Shown here one piece after another: positions 8,126 to 17,084 of a stretch of 64,000 nt of DNA (position 1 is its first letter; each line of letters starts with the position of its first letter). A model generated the notes under the pieces. That model did no database searches. It saw only the letters and a list, made by a program, of their open reading frames with translations, and was not told where the DNA came from. Position numbers and translations under genes: made by a program. The DNA is from an uncultured bacterium (lineage in GTDB: Bacteria > Cyanobacteriota > Vampirovibrionia > Gastranaerophilales > Gastranaerophilaceae): the NCBI GenBank assembly GCA_949292175.1, contig CASEYJ010000017.1, positions 62,001 through 126,000 of the forward strand, read 5' to 3'.

Positions 8126-9127
8126 TTGAAAGACATAAAGTTCAAGCCACTAAACAAAGAACAATTAAGAATATCTGCTGACAGGTTGACCCGCTTTAAG
8201 GAACCTGAAACAAAGTATCTAAGAGTTTACAAAGACATAATAACCGGAAATCTTATTAACCCGTCTTTCAAAAAGAGTGATTTGGACAAAATGAGTTATG
8301 AAACACTAACTTATTTAGCAGAGTACATTATCAACAATTCATTGCTAAAGTTAGGAATAGATAGTGAAAACAACTTGCTGGCAAATCAACGTCTAATAGA
8401 CTATGAGAATAACCTTTTTACTATTGATTCTGAAACTCAAAAACTTATTAAAAATAAGATTAACTACAACGGAATCATAGAACTTCTTGAAGATGAAATT
8501 CCACAAAACTTAAAATGGCTGGAACTGCTAACCTCATCAACTAACCCAAACCAAGAGAGCTGGGACAGAGGGTTCCGCTTCCCGATAGACAAGGTCATAA
8601 TATGTGAAGGAATTACAGAAGAAACACTTCTTCCTGAATTTGCAAAACTACTAAACTACGACTTCGATAAAAATGGAATACACATAATCTCGGCCGGTGG
8701 GAAAAATCAGGTTGTAAAAACTTTCTATAAATATTCGCAAACTCTAAAAATCCCAATATTTGTTCTATTAGATAGCGACGCAAAAGAGAATTACAATGAA
8801 ATATTACCTAGATTAAGAAATTTTGATAAAATACACATTCTTGATAAGGGCGAATTTGAAGATATTCTGCCATTATGTCTGGTTGAAAAAACGTTAAAGT
8901 ACGCTATTGAAAACATTTCACTCACTGATAATGAAAAAATTGATAACTCAAACGGAATGGTACATTATCTTGAAGATTTCTTCAAAAACAGAGGAACACA
9001 CGAATTTAAAAAATCAGAATTTGCTAATCTTGTAAAAATAAACATCTCAGGGCAAGAAGATATTTCTGATGAATTCCGCCAAATCATCGAGGAGCTGAAA
9101 AACCTTCCTAAAATTGACATGCACTAA
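8126..9127 (+). CDS. Solo TOPRIM-domain protein (OLD-nuclease type TOPRIM)
   Basis: Residues 155-250 form a TOPRIM fold of the OLD-nuclease type: KVIICEGITEETLLPEF with Glu161, then IISAGGK, then IPIFVLLDSDA with Asp216 and Asp218, and an acidic KGEFEDILP at 241-249. OLD proteins normally carry an N-terminal ABC ATPase; here the first 150 residues have no Walker A motif and look helical. It may nick or cleave nucleic acid alone, or partner a separate ATPase as in Gabija- or PARIS-like defence. No such partner lies next to it. The start is TTG, with GAGGG five bases before it. It is divergent from the papain-like gene. Confidence 0.65.
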   Translation: MKDIKFKPLNKEQLRISADRLTRFKEPETKYLRVYKDIITGNLINPSFKKSDLDKMSYETLTYLAEYIINNSLLKLGIDSENNLLANQRLIDYENNLFTIDSETQKLIKNKINYNGIIELLEDEIPQNLKWLELLTSSTNPNQESWDRGFRFPIDKVIICEGITEETLLPEFAKLLNYDFDKNGIHIISAGGKNQVVKTFYKYSQTLKIPIFVLLDSDAKENYNEILPRLRNFDKIHILDKGEFEDILPLCLVEKTLKYAIENISLTDNEKIDNSNGMVHYLEDFFKNRGTHEFKKSEFANLVKINISGQEDISDEFRQIIEELKNLPKIDMH

Positions 9128-9206
9128 AAAATCATTAATTTATATGATAACAAGGGTGTTAGTTTAGGTCTATAATATCAGTACCAAGATAAGGGTGGGA
9201 TATATT

Positions 9207-9956
9207 ATGTTTTCAGAAATGATACAAAATTTATTAAATTCCGGAGGAAAAACGGCCGCAATGCAGCGTTATGCAGCATTAACAGCTCAAGTAAATAACC
9301 TTAGGAACAAATTGGAAGGACCTGTTCAACAAGTCAACCAAAATCCTATTGATACAATTTATCCGGCAGACAGAAAAATCAGTTCATTTGAGAGTATACT
9401 TCAAAATTCAAACCAAGCTAACTTTGGAAACTTGCTGCTAAACCCTCAAACAATGAGCGTAAACGCAAATATTATCAAAAATAGCGGAACTCAATCCATT
9501 CAAAATGCAATTAGAGATTTGAGCAGCATAGACCAAACTACCCAAGCGGCAGCAATATCACAGTCAGCACCAACAGCATCCCGAACCCAAATCTTAACAA
9601 TGATTGAAAATATTGCAAATAAACATGGCGTAGATGATAAGCTTGTAAAAGCCTTAATAAGACAAGAATCAGGGTTTAATCCTAAGGCAAAATCAAAAGC
9701 CGGAGCTATGGGGCTAATGCAGTTAATGCCTCAAACGGCAAAACATCTGGGGGTAAGTGACCCATATAATCCTGTACAAAATGTAGAAGGCGGAGTAAAA
9801 TACCTTAAGTCAATGCTTGACAAGTACCACGGCAACATTATCCTTGCATTAGCCGCATACAATGCTGGTCCTGGAGCCGTTGACAAATATTCAGGCGTTC
9901 CTCCGTACGAAGAAACCCAAAACTATGTTAAGAATATTTTAGCAAATTACCTGTAA
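9207..9956 (+). CDS. Lytic transglycosylase with SLT domain
   Basis: The C-terminal 115 residues are a clear SLT lysozyme-like domain: KALIRQESGFNPKAKSKAGA with the catalytic Glu, GLMQLMPQTAKHLGV, and LALAAYNAGPGAV with the family's AYNAG. These enzymes cleave the peptidoglycan glycan strand to form 1,6-anhydromuramic ends. The N-terminal 125 residues are low-complexity and lack a typical signal peptide; ANFGNLLLN at about 72-80 carries the Phe-Gly motif seen in other proteins here. I start at the ATG at 9207, which has AAGGGTGGG seven bases before it; a GTG at 9195 is in frame. Absence of a signal peptide raises the question of export by the flagellar apparatus, as for FlgJ-like enzymes. Confidence 0.85.
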   Translation: MFSEMIQNLLNSGGKTAAMQRYAALTAQVNNLRNKLEGPVQQVNQNPIDTIYPADRKISSFESILQNSNQANFGNLLLNPQTMSVNANIIKNSGTQSIQNAIRDLSSIDQTTQAAAISQSAPTASRTQILTMIENIANKHGVDDKLVKALIRQESGFNPKAKSKAGAMGLMQLMPQTAKHLGVSDPYNPVQNVEGGVKYLKSMLDKYHGNIILALAAYNAGPGAVDKYSGVPPYEETQNYVKNILANYL

Positions 9957-10010
9957 ATAGCAAAAACTTTTTTTTACGGCTTTTAAACAAGTAAAGCAAA
10001 GGAGAAAATT

Positions 10011-10328
10011 ATGAAAATTCAGGCAGTAATGAACAGGTATAATCATAACTTATTAACTCCAACAAAAGGAAATATGTCAAAACCTCATTTTGGAAACGAA
10101 TACTGCGACAATAACTACTCAGATAGTTTTTATGTTTACGAACCAAATGAACCTTTCTCTCCTCAAAGACAGGCTATTGAAAACAGATATGGAAGAAAAA
10201 TGGCCGAACTTGCAGATTTAGTAGAAACTGTTGGTTTAAGTCCTATGGAATACGAAGTTAGACTTAAACAAATTGAAAAAGAAAGAAAACTTGCCCTAAA
10301 ATTACTCAAAGATGAGTATTCACTGTAA
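10011..10328 (+). CDS. Small lineage-type protein with FG motif, unknown function
   Basis: A strong ribosome site (AAAGGAG) precedes the ATG. The 105-residue protein has a polar N-terminal half with KPHFGNEY (Phe27-Gly28) and a Tyr/Asn-rich stretch. The C-terminal half is a charged amphipathic helix (RYGRKMAELADLVETVGLSP and onward) that probably forms a coiled coil. There is no signal peptide or membrane segment. It follows the transglycosylase in the same direction and has its own spacing of 54 bp. I do not recognise the family. Confidence 0.6.
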   Translation: MKIQAVMNRYNHNLLTPTKGNMSKPHFGNEYCDNNYSDSFYVYEPNEPFSPQRQAIENRYGRKMAELADLVETVGLSPMEYEVRLKQIEKERKLALKLLKDEYSL

Positions 10329-10342
10329 TAATTGTGAATATT

Positions 10343-10371
10343 TTGCAATCTCTCGGTGTTTTTGTTACAAT
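10343..10371 (+). promoter_or_regulatory. Promoter of the MCE-lpxK operon
   Basis: TTGCAA (10343-10348) and TACAAT (10366-10371) are separated by 17 bp. Transcription is expected near 10378, after the first in-frame ATG (10356) of the MCE gene, which supports the later start at 10404. Confidence 0.7.
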
Positions 10372-10403
10372 ATTCTTGTGAATTATTAAGAGGAATGTTT
10401 GTA

Positions 10404-11768
10404 ATGAAATTGTCATCATCATTTAAGGTTGGACTTTTAACACTATTGTCACTAGTACTTCTCATAGGTGTTGTATTAAAAGTTAAAGGTCGAGCATTCT
10501 CATCTGCCCCGCGTGTTGAAATTCAATTCAAGGATGTCAACGGCATGCGTCCTGGTGCAGGTGTTCAAATGATGGGACTTAAAGTAGGACAAGTTGAAGA
10601 AATTACCCCGAAAATAGTTGGAAATGACAGCTATGTTAACGTAAAATTTGTTATTACAGACCCAAATGTTTCAATTCCAAAAGCTTCAGCGTTTTCAATT
10701 CAACAATCAGGTTTAATCGGTGAATTATTCCTCGAAATAACTCCGCCAAAAACAAGAACTATTTACATTCCAATGGTATCAAAGGACGTTCTGTACAAAG
10801 ATGATCCGGTTGAAATGAAATTAAGCGACCAATATTATGACGTTGGTATTATAAAAGATATTCAAGTAATATCTCGTGACGCATTGCCTTACTCATTTAA
10901 GGATAAAATCAAAACAAAATATGCTTACAAAATTGACTATATAATTAATTTGCCAGGTTTAATTATGCCTGAATTCTTAAAAGGTGAAGCTGTAAGCTTC
11001 AAGAATGGGAACAAAAAACTAAGAATAGCATCTATTGATAATATTATTCTCCCATACCCGAAACAAACTTCACCATACACAATTATTGAACCTATGAGAA
11101 TTGCAGACTTCTTAGATTGGCAGTATAAAGCTGCAGAAAGTTTAACAGAAACAAATATGAAAATTAACACATTGCTTTCTGATAAAACAATTTCTGAATT
11201 GCAAGCAACGGTTAATAATATAGATGAAATGACTAAAAAAGCTTCTGTAACAGTGGATAAAGTAAATCAACTTATAGATGACTCAAGAGATGACATAAAA
11301 GAATTAATCACTCTTGCAAACCATGCAGCAGCTGACTTTAATGCATTATCAGGAAATCTTAATAACATCATCGGAGATCCGATGTTTAAGAAGAATATTA
11401 TGTCTGCAACAATGTCAGTTGATCAGATGGCACACAACTTGAATAAAATAATGGGCAATGATGAAGAAGCTCAAAAATTGGCAGAAGACATAAGAACAAT
11501 TACAAGCAACTTGTCAGAAATATCAACATCTGTTAATAAAATGACTAAAGATGAACAACTTAAGAAAGATTTGACATATACAATAGCAAGTACAAACAAA
11601 GCTCTTGACAATGTCAACACAACCTTAGCGTCTATTAACAGAATGACACCTGAAAATAAAACTGAGCTTGATACAATATTAGAAGATACAAAAGTTACAA
11701 CATCTAACTTGAGAAAATTCTCTGAGAAGTTAAACAAACGCTTCTTGATATTTAGATTACTGTTCTAA
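10404..11768 (+). CDS. MCE/MlaD family lipid-transport substrate-binding protein
   Basis: From the ATG at 10404 (AGAGGAA nine bases before it) the protein has one N-terminal membrane anchor (residues 5-25) and then a MCE domain: VEIQFKDVNGMRPGAGVQMM, then GLKVGQVEEI. MCE/MlaD proteins form hexameric rings that carry phospholipids between inner and outer membranes together with an MlaE permease and MlaF ATPase, neither of which is adjacent. The C-terminal 200 residues are long helices rich in Asn, Thr and Lys, typical of the coiled tube in cyanobacterial and plastid (TGD2-like) homologues. lpxK follows after 14 bases, so both outer-membrane genes share a transcript. Confidence 0.85.
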   Translation: MKLSSSFKVGLLTLLSLVLLIGVVLKVKGRAFSSAPRVEIQFKDVNGMRPGAGVQMMGLKVGQVEEITPKIVGNDSYVNVKFVITDPNVSIPKASAFSIQQSGLIGELFLEITPPKTRTIYIPMVSKDVLYKDDPVEMKLSDQYYDVGIIKDIQVISRDALPYSFKDKIKTKYAYKIDYIINLPGLIMPEFLKGEAVSFKNGNKKLRIASIDNIILPYPKQTSPYTIIEPMRIADFLDWQYKAAESLTETNMKINTLLSDKTISELQATVNNIDEMTKKASVTVDKVNQLIDDSRDDIKELITLANHAAADFNALSGNLNNIIGDPMFKKNIMSATMSVDQMAHNLNKIMGNDEEAQKLAEDIRTITSNLSEISTSVNKMTKDEQLKKDLTYTIASTNKALDNVNTTLASINRMTPENKTELDTILEDTKVTTSNLRKFSEKLNKRFLIFRLLF

Positions 11769-11782
11769 GTGGAGCAAATAGA

Positions 11783-12796
11783 TTGAATATAAAGACAAAA
11801 ATTACAAAATTGCACTATGATAAAAATGCTCACGGATTTTGGTTTTGTGCACTTAAATTTGCTTCAATATTTTATGGAATAGGTAGTGGACTAAAAAATA
11901 TGCTTTATGATAAAGGTTTCCTTAAAGCATACAAAGTTGATGCTAACGTAATATCAGTCGGGAATATTACAACAGGTGGAGTTGGGAAAACGCCAGTTGT
12001 TGCAGAGTTGGCAAAATATTTTACAAACAAGGGAATAAAAACTGCAATAATCTCAAGAGGTTACGGCGGGAAATTATCTAACAAAAATATTAACTTAATT
12101 TCAGACGGAGAAAAAATATACTATAACGCTCAACTTGCAGGAGATGAACCGTACTGGCTTGCAGAAAATACAAAAGCAATAGTTGTAACGTCTAAAAACA
12201 GGGTAAAAGCAGCTGAATACGCTATTAAAGAATTTGGAGTAACACAAATAATTCTTGATGATGGTTTTCAACATAGAAAATTACACCGAGATTTAGACAT
12301 TATATTAAGCGACAGCGAAAAAGGTTTTGGCAATGAACAATTGCTACCGGCAGGACCTTTAAGAGAAGGGTTAGAAGCTTTTAAACGAATGGATAGATTG
12401 GTTATTGTAAGTAAAAATTCTGAACATACACGTGCGGAAAAACTTGCAAAAATCTACCAGAAAAAATTAAACAAAAAAACGTTAGTATGCAAAACAGAAC
12501 CTGATTATATATATAACATCAAAACTGGAGAAATTTTACCAGATGATGCAAAATTCACAGCTTTATCGGGAATCGGACAACCTGAACAATTTTATAAATT
12601 TCTAAATCAAAATAATATTGTCAACATAAAAACTTTTGATGACCATCACAAATATACAAAAGATGACATTGCAAATATTTCAGGTTATTGTGTTACAACA
12701 GAAAAAGATGCAGTCAAATTAAAGCAGTTCGATTTTAATAATATATATGCGTTAAAACTTAAAACAAACATTAACATAGAAGAACTTATAAGCTAA
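11783..12796 (+). CDS. lpxK: Tetraacyldisaccharide 4'-kinase LpxK
   Basis: LpxK phosphorylates the 4' position of the lipid A precursor at the cytoplasmic face of the inner membrane. The 337-residue sequence shows the membrane-proximal helix, the P-loop VGNITTGGVGKTP (residues 59-71), ISRGYGGK and DDGFQHRKLHRDLDI, all diagnostic. The start is TTG at 11783 with GGAGC upstream. It is paired with an MCE-protein gene, so a lipid A-type outer membrane is expected. It converges with the acyltransferase gene with only six bases between, and no terminator is seen. Confidence 0.93.
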   Translation: MNIKTKITKLHYDKNAHGFWFCALKFASIFYGIGSGLKNMLYDKGFLKAYKVDANVISVGNITTGGVGKTPVVAELAKYFTNKGIKTAIISRGYGGKLSNKNINLISDGEKIYYNAQLAGDEPYWLAENTKAIVVTSKNRVKAAEYAIKEFGVTQIILDDGFQHRKLHRDLDIILSDSEKGFGNEQLLPAGPLREGLEAFKRMDRLVIVSKNSEHTRAEKLAKIYQKKLNKKTLVCKTEPDYIYNIKTGEILPDDAKFTALSGIGQPEQFYKFLNQNNIVNIKTFDDHHKYTKDDIANISGYCVTTEKDAVKLKQFDFNNIYALKLKTNINIEELIS

Positions 12797-12802
12797 ACGG
12801 TA

Positions 12803-13927
12803 TCAATTTTCCAACTTACTCAAATTAACACTATCTCTCAAATTCTCACACATAATCTGCATAATATTGTTAACTGTTTTCTTCGAACCAATTTTTCCAA
12901 GATTAGTAGCTTCAGCTTGCTCTGGCTTGTAAAAAATATTATTATCAATATTGGTAAAGATAATTGAATCGCCTATATGCACTGAGCCCATACTATTTTT
13001 CGAAGAACCATACGATACACCCAATGGGACAACCCTAACAGAGCTCTTATTATCTAAAATTTTATTAATAATCTTTGCAATACCAGGCTGAAACTTTTCT
13101 TCGAGAGTTTTATCCTTGTAAACAGAATTATTCCCTTCTGGAAAAATAAATAAATTACACTTATTTTGAGCAAAACGAGATACCAATTGTTTAATCGGCA
13201 CAACATTTGTATCAACTTTACGTTCAGTCATTGATGCATCTATCGGAATAAGCCCCATCTTTTTGTAGACACTTCTCAACTTTGCCCCCGCAAATTTAAA
13301 GATATTTTCGCTAACTAAAATATTTGGACGGGGACAATCATTTTGCTTTCCAAACGCAGTATAAGCATAATTTAAAAAAGAGTTAAATATGGGATAGATA
13401 AACTTATCACGCTCAGGATTATCGTGATTTAAAATAAAAATAACACCTTCATTTAATGATGCAAGTTTTTCTATCCGACCGTCTTCGATATTCATGTTAA
13501 CAAATTTATTATTAATTGAATTACCGATCTTTGCCCACTCTTCAATGTAACGAGGAGATGATGGATTAAGTTTTCTAATTAACCTAAAAGTTCCACATAC
13601 GCCCTTTAAATGTTCAAGAACCAAAAGCTTAGAAGCAACGGCTCTTAATTTATTAGCGACACGAAAACTTTTACGCAAAAATAAGCGCTTAAATTTAGAA
13701 TTATCAGGCTTAGACTGCTCTTCTCTTATTCTATCCTTAACTTTTATTGATAAAGCATCGAGATGTTTTTTAGCCTTAGACTCCCTGTAAAAAAAATCCA
13801 TTGGACTTGAAGAATAGAGAATATCTGTTTTTTGAGGCAAATTCAGAAGTCCTTTATCAGACAATCTCACTCTTGCACGAAAAGAGACCAGATTATTATA
13901 TTTTTCAATTCTAGAATTCATATCCAT
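12803..13927 (-). CDS. PlsC-like glycerolipid acyltransferase family protein
   Basis: The second half carries the acyltransferase blocks: ILNHDNPERDKF with His168 and Asp174, MGLIPIDAS, and LFIFPEGNNS (FPEG at 262-265) followed by FQPGIAKI. This family transfers acyl chains to lysophospholipids or lipid A-like acceptors. The catalytic spacing is odd: family members have H-x4-D, while here five residues separate His168 from Asp174. The N-terminal 100 residues are basic and include LVSFRARVRL, a relative of the Phe-x-Gly motif found in other lineage proteins here. No Shine-Dalgarno site is seen; TATAGT ends seven bases before the ATG. The acceptor is unknown. Confidence 0.75.
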   Translation of the reverse strand: MDMNSRIEKYNNLVSFRARVRLSDKGLLNLPQKTDILYSSSPMDFFYRESKAKKHLDALSIKVKDRIREEQSKPDNSKFKRLFLRKSFRVANKLRAVASKLLVLEHLKGVCGTFRLIRKLNPSSPRYIEEWAKIGNSINNKFVNMNIEDGRIEKLASLNEGVIFILNHDNPERDKFIYPIFNSFLNYAYTAFGKQNDCPRPNILVSENIFKFAGAKLRSVYKKMGLIPIDASMTERKVDTNVVPIKQLVSRFAQNKCNLFIFPEGNNSVYKDKTLEEKFQPGIAKIINKILDNKSSVRVVPLGVSYGSSKNSMGSVHIGDSIIFTNIDNNIFYKPEQAEATNLGKIGSKKTVNNIMQIMCENLRDSVNLSKLEN

Positions 13928-13934
13928 AGTAAAA

Positions 13935-13940
13935 ACTATA
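13935..13940 (-). promoter_or_regulatory. -10 box placed for a leaderless acyltransferase mRNA
   Basis: TATAGT on the minus strand is followed by seven bases and the ATG at 13927. No ribosome site lies between, so the transcript may begin at or near the start codon. Confidence 0.4.
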
Positions 13941-14040
13941 AACTAATTTTTTGCTAAAGTGTTAAAGAATATTAAAGTCTACATTTAAAAATTTGAAATA
14001 AACATTAAACTTTACTAGCAAAAATAAATATCACGTGTTT

Positions 14041-14046
14041 TAATAT
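14041..14046 (+). promoter_or_regulatory. -10 box placed for a leaderless mRNA of the 791-aa gene
   Basis: TAATAT is followed by six bases and the ATG at 14053. No ribosome site is present. No good -35 is visible. Confidence 0.35.
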
Positions 14047-14052
14047 AAGCAA

Positions 14053-16428
14053 ATGATTATAACAAATTACCCCAATATATCAATCAATAAAAGACAAAAG
14101 CAAATATCCCCAAGTTTTCGAGGGATGAACATGTATAGGTTTGAAGAGCCACTTGATGAATTTATTGGAGGCTTCAAAATTAGTGATAGAGAGTTAGCCC
14201 AACAATTTCAAGGAAAAGTCAAAATTATAAGAGACTTTCTTTCTCTTGAAAACTATGATTTGGATATTATTCAGATATTGAAAGATAAGAAAAAAGCAGA
14301 AGCTGCATACCTATATGAACTTGCATCGAAAAAAGATATTTCAGATGAAATTAGAATTCCTGCAAAACATTTCCAAATATACGCAAACATGCCAAATGAA
14401 AGGTTAAGAGAGTTTGAACCAATTCTGATGTCCAAAAGAGATATTGGTCTTTGGAGCTACTCATCAGACTACATACTTAGCCTAAGAAACCTTGATACCG
14501 AAAAATTAAAGCTATTTACGGAACTTACGAAATGTAATGTAACCCCATTTAGCACAAATGCTGTAATTACACACCCTGATCTAAATTGGGAAAATATACT
14601 GGAAAAAGCTCAAGCTCTTAAAAACTATTACGGTAAAACCCTTCGTGAAGTAGAATTTTACAGCAATAGAAAAGGAGAGAATTTCTTTCTTGCGGATATT
14701 CAGTTACCGCACAGCGAAAACAAACCAGATTGGCTAAACTTCAAAAGAATAACCGTAAAATTGGACGATGATGCAAACCCTGTATCAAGAAATAAAACTA
14801 AGACAAAAATCAATAAATACGTAGATAACATATACCAAAAGGCAATCAATAAGTTAGAAATCTTTGAAGAAAAGGACTTAGAGAAAGCAATAACTGAAGT
14901 TAAGCAAACGCTTCCGGACGCAACAGAACAAGAAATCATCGAGGTAATGCAAAAATTAACTCAGTTTTCGAGTTACAAATCAATTAAAAAAATCGGAGAA
15001 GAACTAAACAAAGCCAAATTCACAGAACTTGCCAAAGTTGGAGAACTTTACCCATATTTTAATTATTTCCAAAACTCAAAAAAATTATTTTCACTAAATC
15101 CGGAAATAGATAAAAAAATTGGGATTTTATTTTCAAAAAATGACCTAGAAAACACTGAACTTATGACTACCTTAAAGAAGGGGAAAAATCACCCGATATT
15201 TGAGAATGTAGAATTTATAAATTTGGAAGGCTTTTCTGATGGAATAAACTTATTCAACGACAATCAAAAGCTTGCAGAAAAAACCACAAAGGTACTTGCA
15301 GAAGCAAAAGCAATACAAATGACAAATCCAAACCTAACTTTCAAAGAATGCGTTGAAAATGCTCTAAACAATAAACTTGAAACACAATTAAAGAGATATG
15401 GATTTAAAGTCTTCACAATAAGAGAAAATAACCCGCCGACAAAAGATGTAATTCTAAACCAAATGCAGCCTATTAAGCCAACAAAAAGTCAAATCAGCGC
15501 TTCAATAGAAACGATTGCAGATTACTACACAATGGAAAGATTCGGATACAGAAGACTCAGCAAATCAATAGCGAGCTATTATGATAACAACGTAAATATA
15601 TATTCTAAGCAAAGTATGATTGAAGATTTAAAAAGATTAAATCAAAAAATTGATACCTACTTAAAAGAAAATAATCTTCCGAAAGAAAACTTATACCTAA
15701 TAACAGGTGAAACGGATGACCCAAAAAGTTTCGATATTGTGAATAAAATGTACAAAGACTTATTCAATATTGACGAAAACAAAATCATCAAAGTTTCGAA
15801 CATATTAAGCTTAAACCTCTGCCCGCCGGATTCCACTTTTTTAATTCTAGATGATATTGCAGGCACTGGAACATCAATGGTAGAAATTGGCAATTACTAT
15901 AGAAATGCAAAATCACTACTACCGAACAAACATATAATATTCGCCCCAATTTCTGCGACAAAAGAAGGCATCTCAAATATTAACAACAACATTGCGTTAT
16001 CGAGAAGAAAGAATGCAGATACAGTAATTTATCTTGACAAAAATATTACTTCAAACGAATACAGTAAAAATATCCTTAATAACACACTAATAAAACTAAA
16101 ATTAAAGCTATTCAAATCAACAGAAATTTTAAGCAAAGGTTATGAAGATCAAGGATTATGCACAGCATTCCCATATATGTCACCTGACAATAACTCAGCA
16201 ATATCATCGAATTTTGTTAACCTGTTTTTACCAAATTCAGAATGTATAAAAACAAAGCCAAAAGAATTTGGTATGTTGGCAGAAAATACTGTTTATTACA
16301 ACCTGTTTGGACAACCAAAATCAAACTTAAAAGCTAACTCAACAAATGAAAATCCTCAAAGCTTCATAAGAAAAATAATAAACTTCTTCTCAGAAAAAGG
16401 AAATAACACCCCTAAAACCCAGCTATAA
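14053..16428 (+). CDS. Large unknown protein with C-terminal phosphoribosyltransferase-like domain
   Basis: The 791-residue protein is not recognised as a whole. An N-terminal SPSFRGMN (Phe22-Arg-Gly24) matches the motif seen in other lineage proteins here. A long charged helical region follows. From about residue 500 the sequence looks like a type I phosphoribosyltransferase fold: ENLYLITGETDDPKSFDIV and then the PRPP-loop signature FLILDDIAGTGTSM (residues 596-609, Asp600 and Asp601). Compared with Hpt and Apt in this window the loop has the same spacing (DD-x-x-x-TG-x-T style). There is no signal peptide. The C-terminus is basic and low-complexity. Whether it makes nucleotides, binds PRPP as a signal, or is an effector is unknown. 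Confidence 0.6.
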   Translation: MIITNYPNISINKRQKQISPSFRGMNMYRFEEPLDEFIGGFKISDRELAQQFQGKVKIIRDFLSLENYDLDIIQILKDKKKAEAAYLYELASKKDISDEIRIPAKHFQIYANMPNERLREFEPILMSKRDIGLWSYSSDYILSLRNLDTEKLKLFTELTKCNVTPFSTNAVITHPDLNWENILEKAQALKNYYGKTLREVEFYSNRKGENFFLADIQLPHSENKPDWLNFKRITVKLDDDANPVSRNKTKTKINKYVDNIYQKAINKLEIFEEKDLEKAITEVKQTLPDATEQEIIEVMQKLTQFSSYKSIKKIGEELNKAKFTELAKVGELYPYFNYFQNSKKLFSLNPEIDKKIGILFSKNDLENTELMTTLKKGKNHPIFENVEFINLEGFSDGINLFNDNQKLAEKTTKVLAEAKAIQMTNPNLTFKECVENALNNKLETQLKRYGFKVFTIRENNPPTKDVILNQMQPIKPTKSQISASIETIADYYTMERFGYRRLSKSIASYYDNNVNIYSKQSMIEDLKRLNQKIDTYLKENNLPKENLYLITGETDDPKSFDIVNKMYKDLFNIDENKIIKVSNILSLNLCPPDSTFLILDDIAGTGTSMVEIGNYYRNAKSLLPNKHIIFAPISATKEGISNINNNIALSRRKNADTVIYLDKNITSNEYSKNILNNTLIKLKLKLFKSTEILSKGYEDQGLCTAFPYMSPDNNSAISSNFVNLFLPNSECIKTKPKEFGMLAENTVYYNLFGQPKSNLKANSTNENPQSFIRKIINFFSEKGNNTPKTQL

Positions 16429-16469
16429 AAATAGCAAAATATTTATTTAGAAGTTTTATAGTAACTGAT

Positions 16470-17084
16470 ATGCATATTAATGAACGCTCTCTAGGATTAA
16501 GATACGCACCACAACTTGCACGACAAAAGAATTTTGCCGTCAAACAGAACTACTCTCCCCTAACCTTGTATAATTTCTTCAGATTATATTCAAACACAAG
16601 GCACGAAAGATGGCGTCTAATCAACCCATTGAGCTACATGATAGACTGCATATCGAGGTTTTGTAAATTAAGAGTAGTAAAAGACGAAAACGGGAAAATT
16701 CTGGCCGGTTACACATATAAATTTAGAAAAAACAGACTTGACGAAAAATCAATGTTCATAGACGCTTTGGCTAGAAATAAATCACAAAAAAACAATTCAA
16801 AAACAAAAAATCTGATGCCACAAATATATGACGACATAAAAAAGATGGCATTAAAATATAAAGCGGAAGAAATTACTCTTTTTGTTAAAGCAAATGACAG
16901 AAAAGTAAGAAAAAACTATGAAAAGCTTGGCTTTAAAATTGATGAAACATGCGATATAGAAAGAGCTTATGTGATGCGAACAAGAGTCAAAAACTTTTTA
17001 GAAACAGCATACTTTAAAGCAAGAAAACTCAAAAGCTCACTTGGAATAGACCATTTAATAACATTAGGGCATATTAAGAATTAG
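16470..17084 (+). CDS. GNAT-like N-acetyltransferase family protein
   Basis: The 204-residue protein has a basic N-terminal 60 residues and a GNAT-like core: KLRVVKDENGKILAGYTYKF is the typical strand pair, and ITLFVKANDRKVRKNYEKLG is the strand-5/helix with the N-x-K-A-x-x-x-Y-E-K-x-G-F pattern common at the acetyl-CoA C-terminal end. The canonical Q/R-x-x-G-x-G/A loop is not clear, so activity is uncertain. TATAGT ends seven bases before the ATG with no ribosome site. It overlaps the end of the convergent nuclease-like gene by four bases. Confidence 0.6.
   Translation: MHINERSLGLRYAPQLARQKNFAVKQNYSPLTLYNFFRLYSNTRHERWRLINPLSYMIDCISRFCKLRVVKDENGKILAGYTYKFRKNRLDEKSMFIDALARNKSQKNNSKTKNLMPQIYDDIKKMALKYKAEEITLFVKANDRKVRKNYEKLGFKIDETCDIERAYVMRTRVKNFLETAYFKARKLKSSLGIDHLITLGHIKN

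Noticed and set aside
10356-10403. Longer start for the MCE protein
   Set aside because: The upstream ATG lies within the promoter region, before the predicted transcription start, and has no ribosome site.
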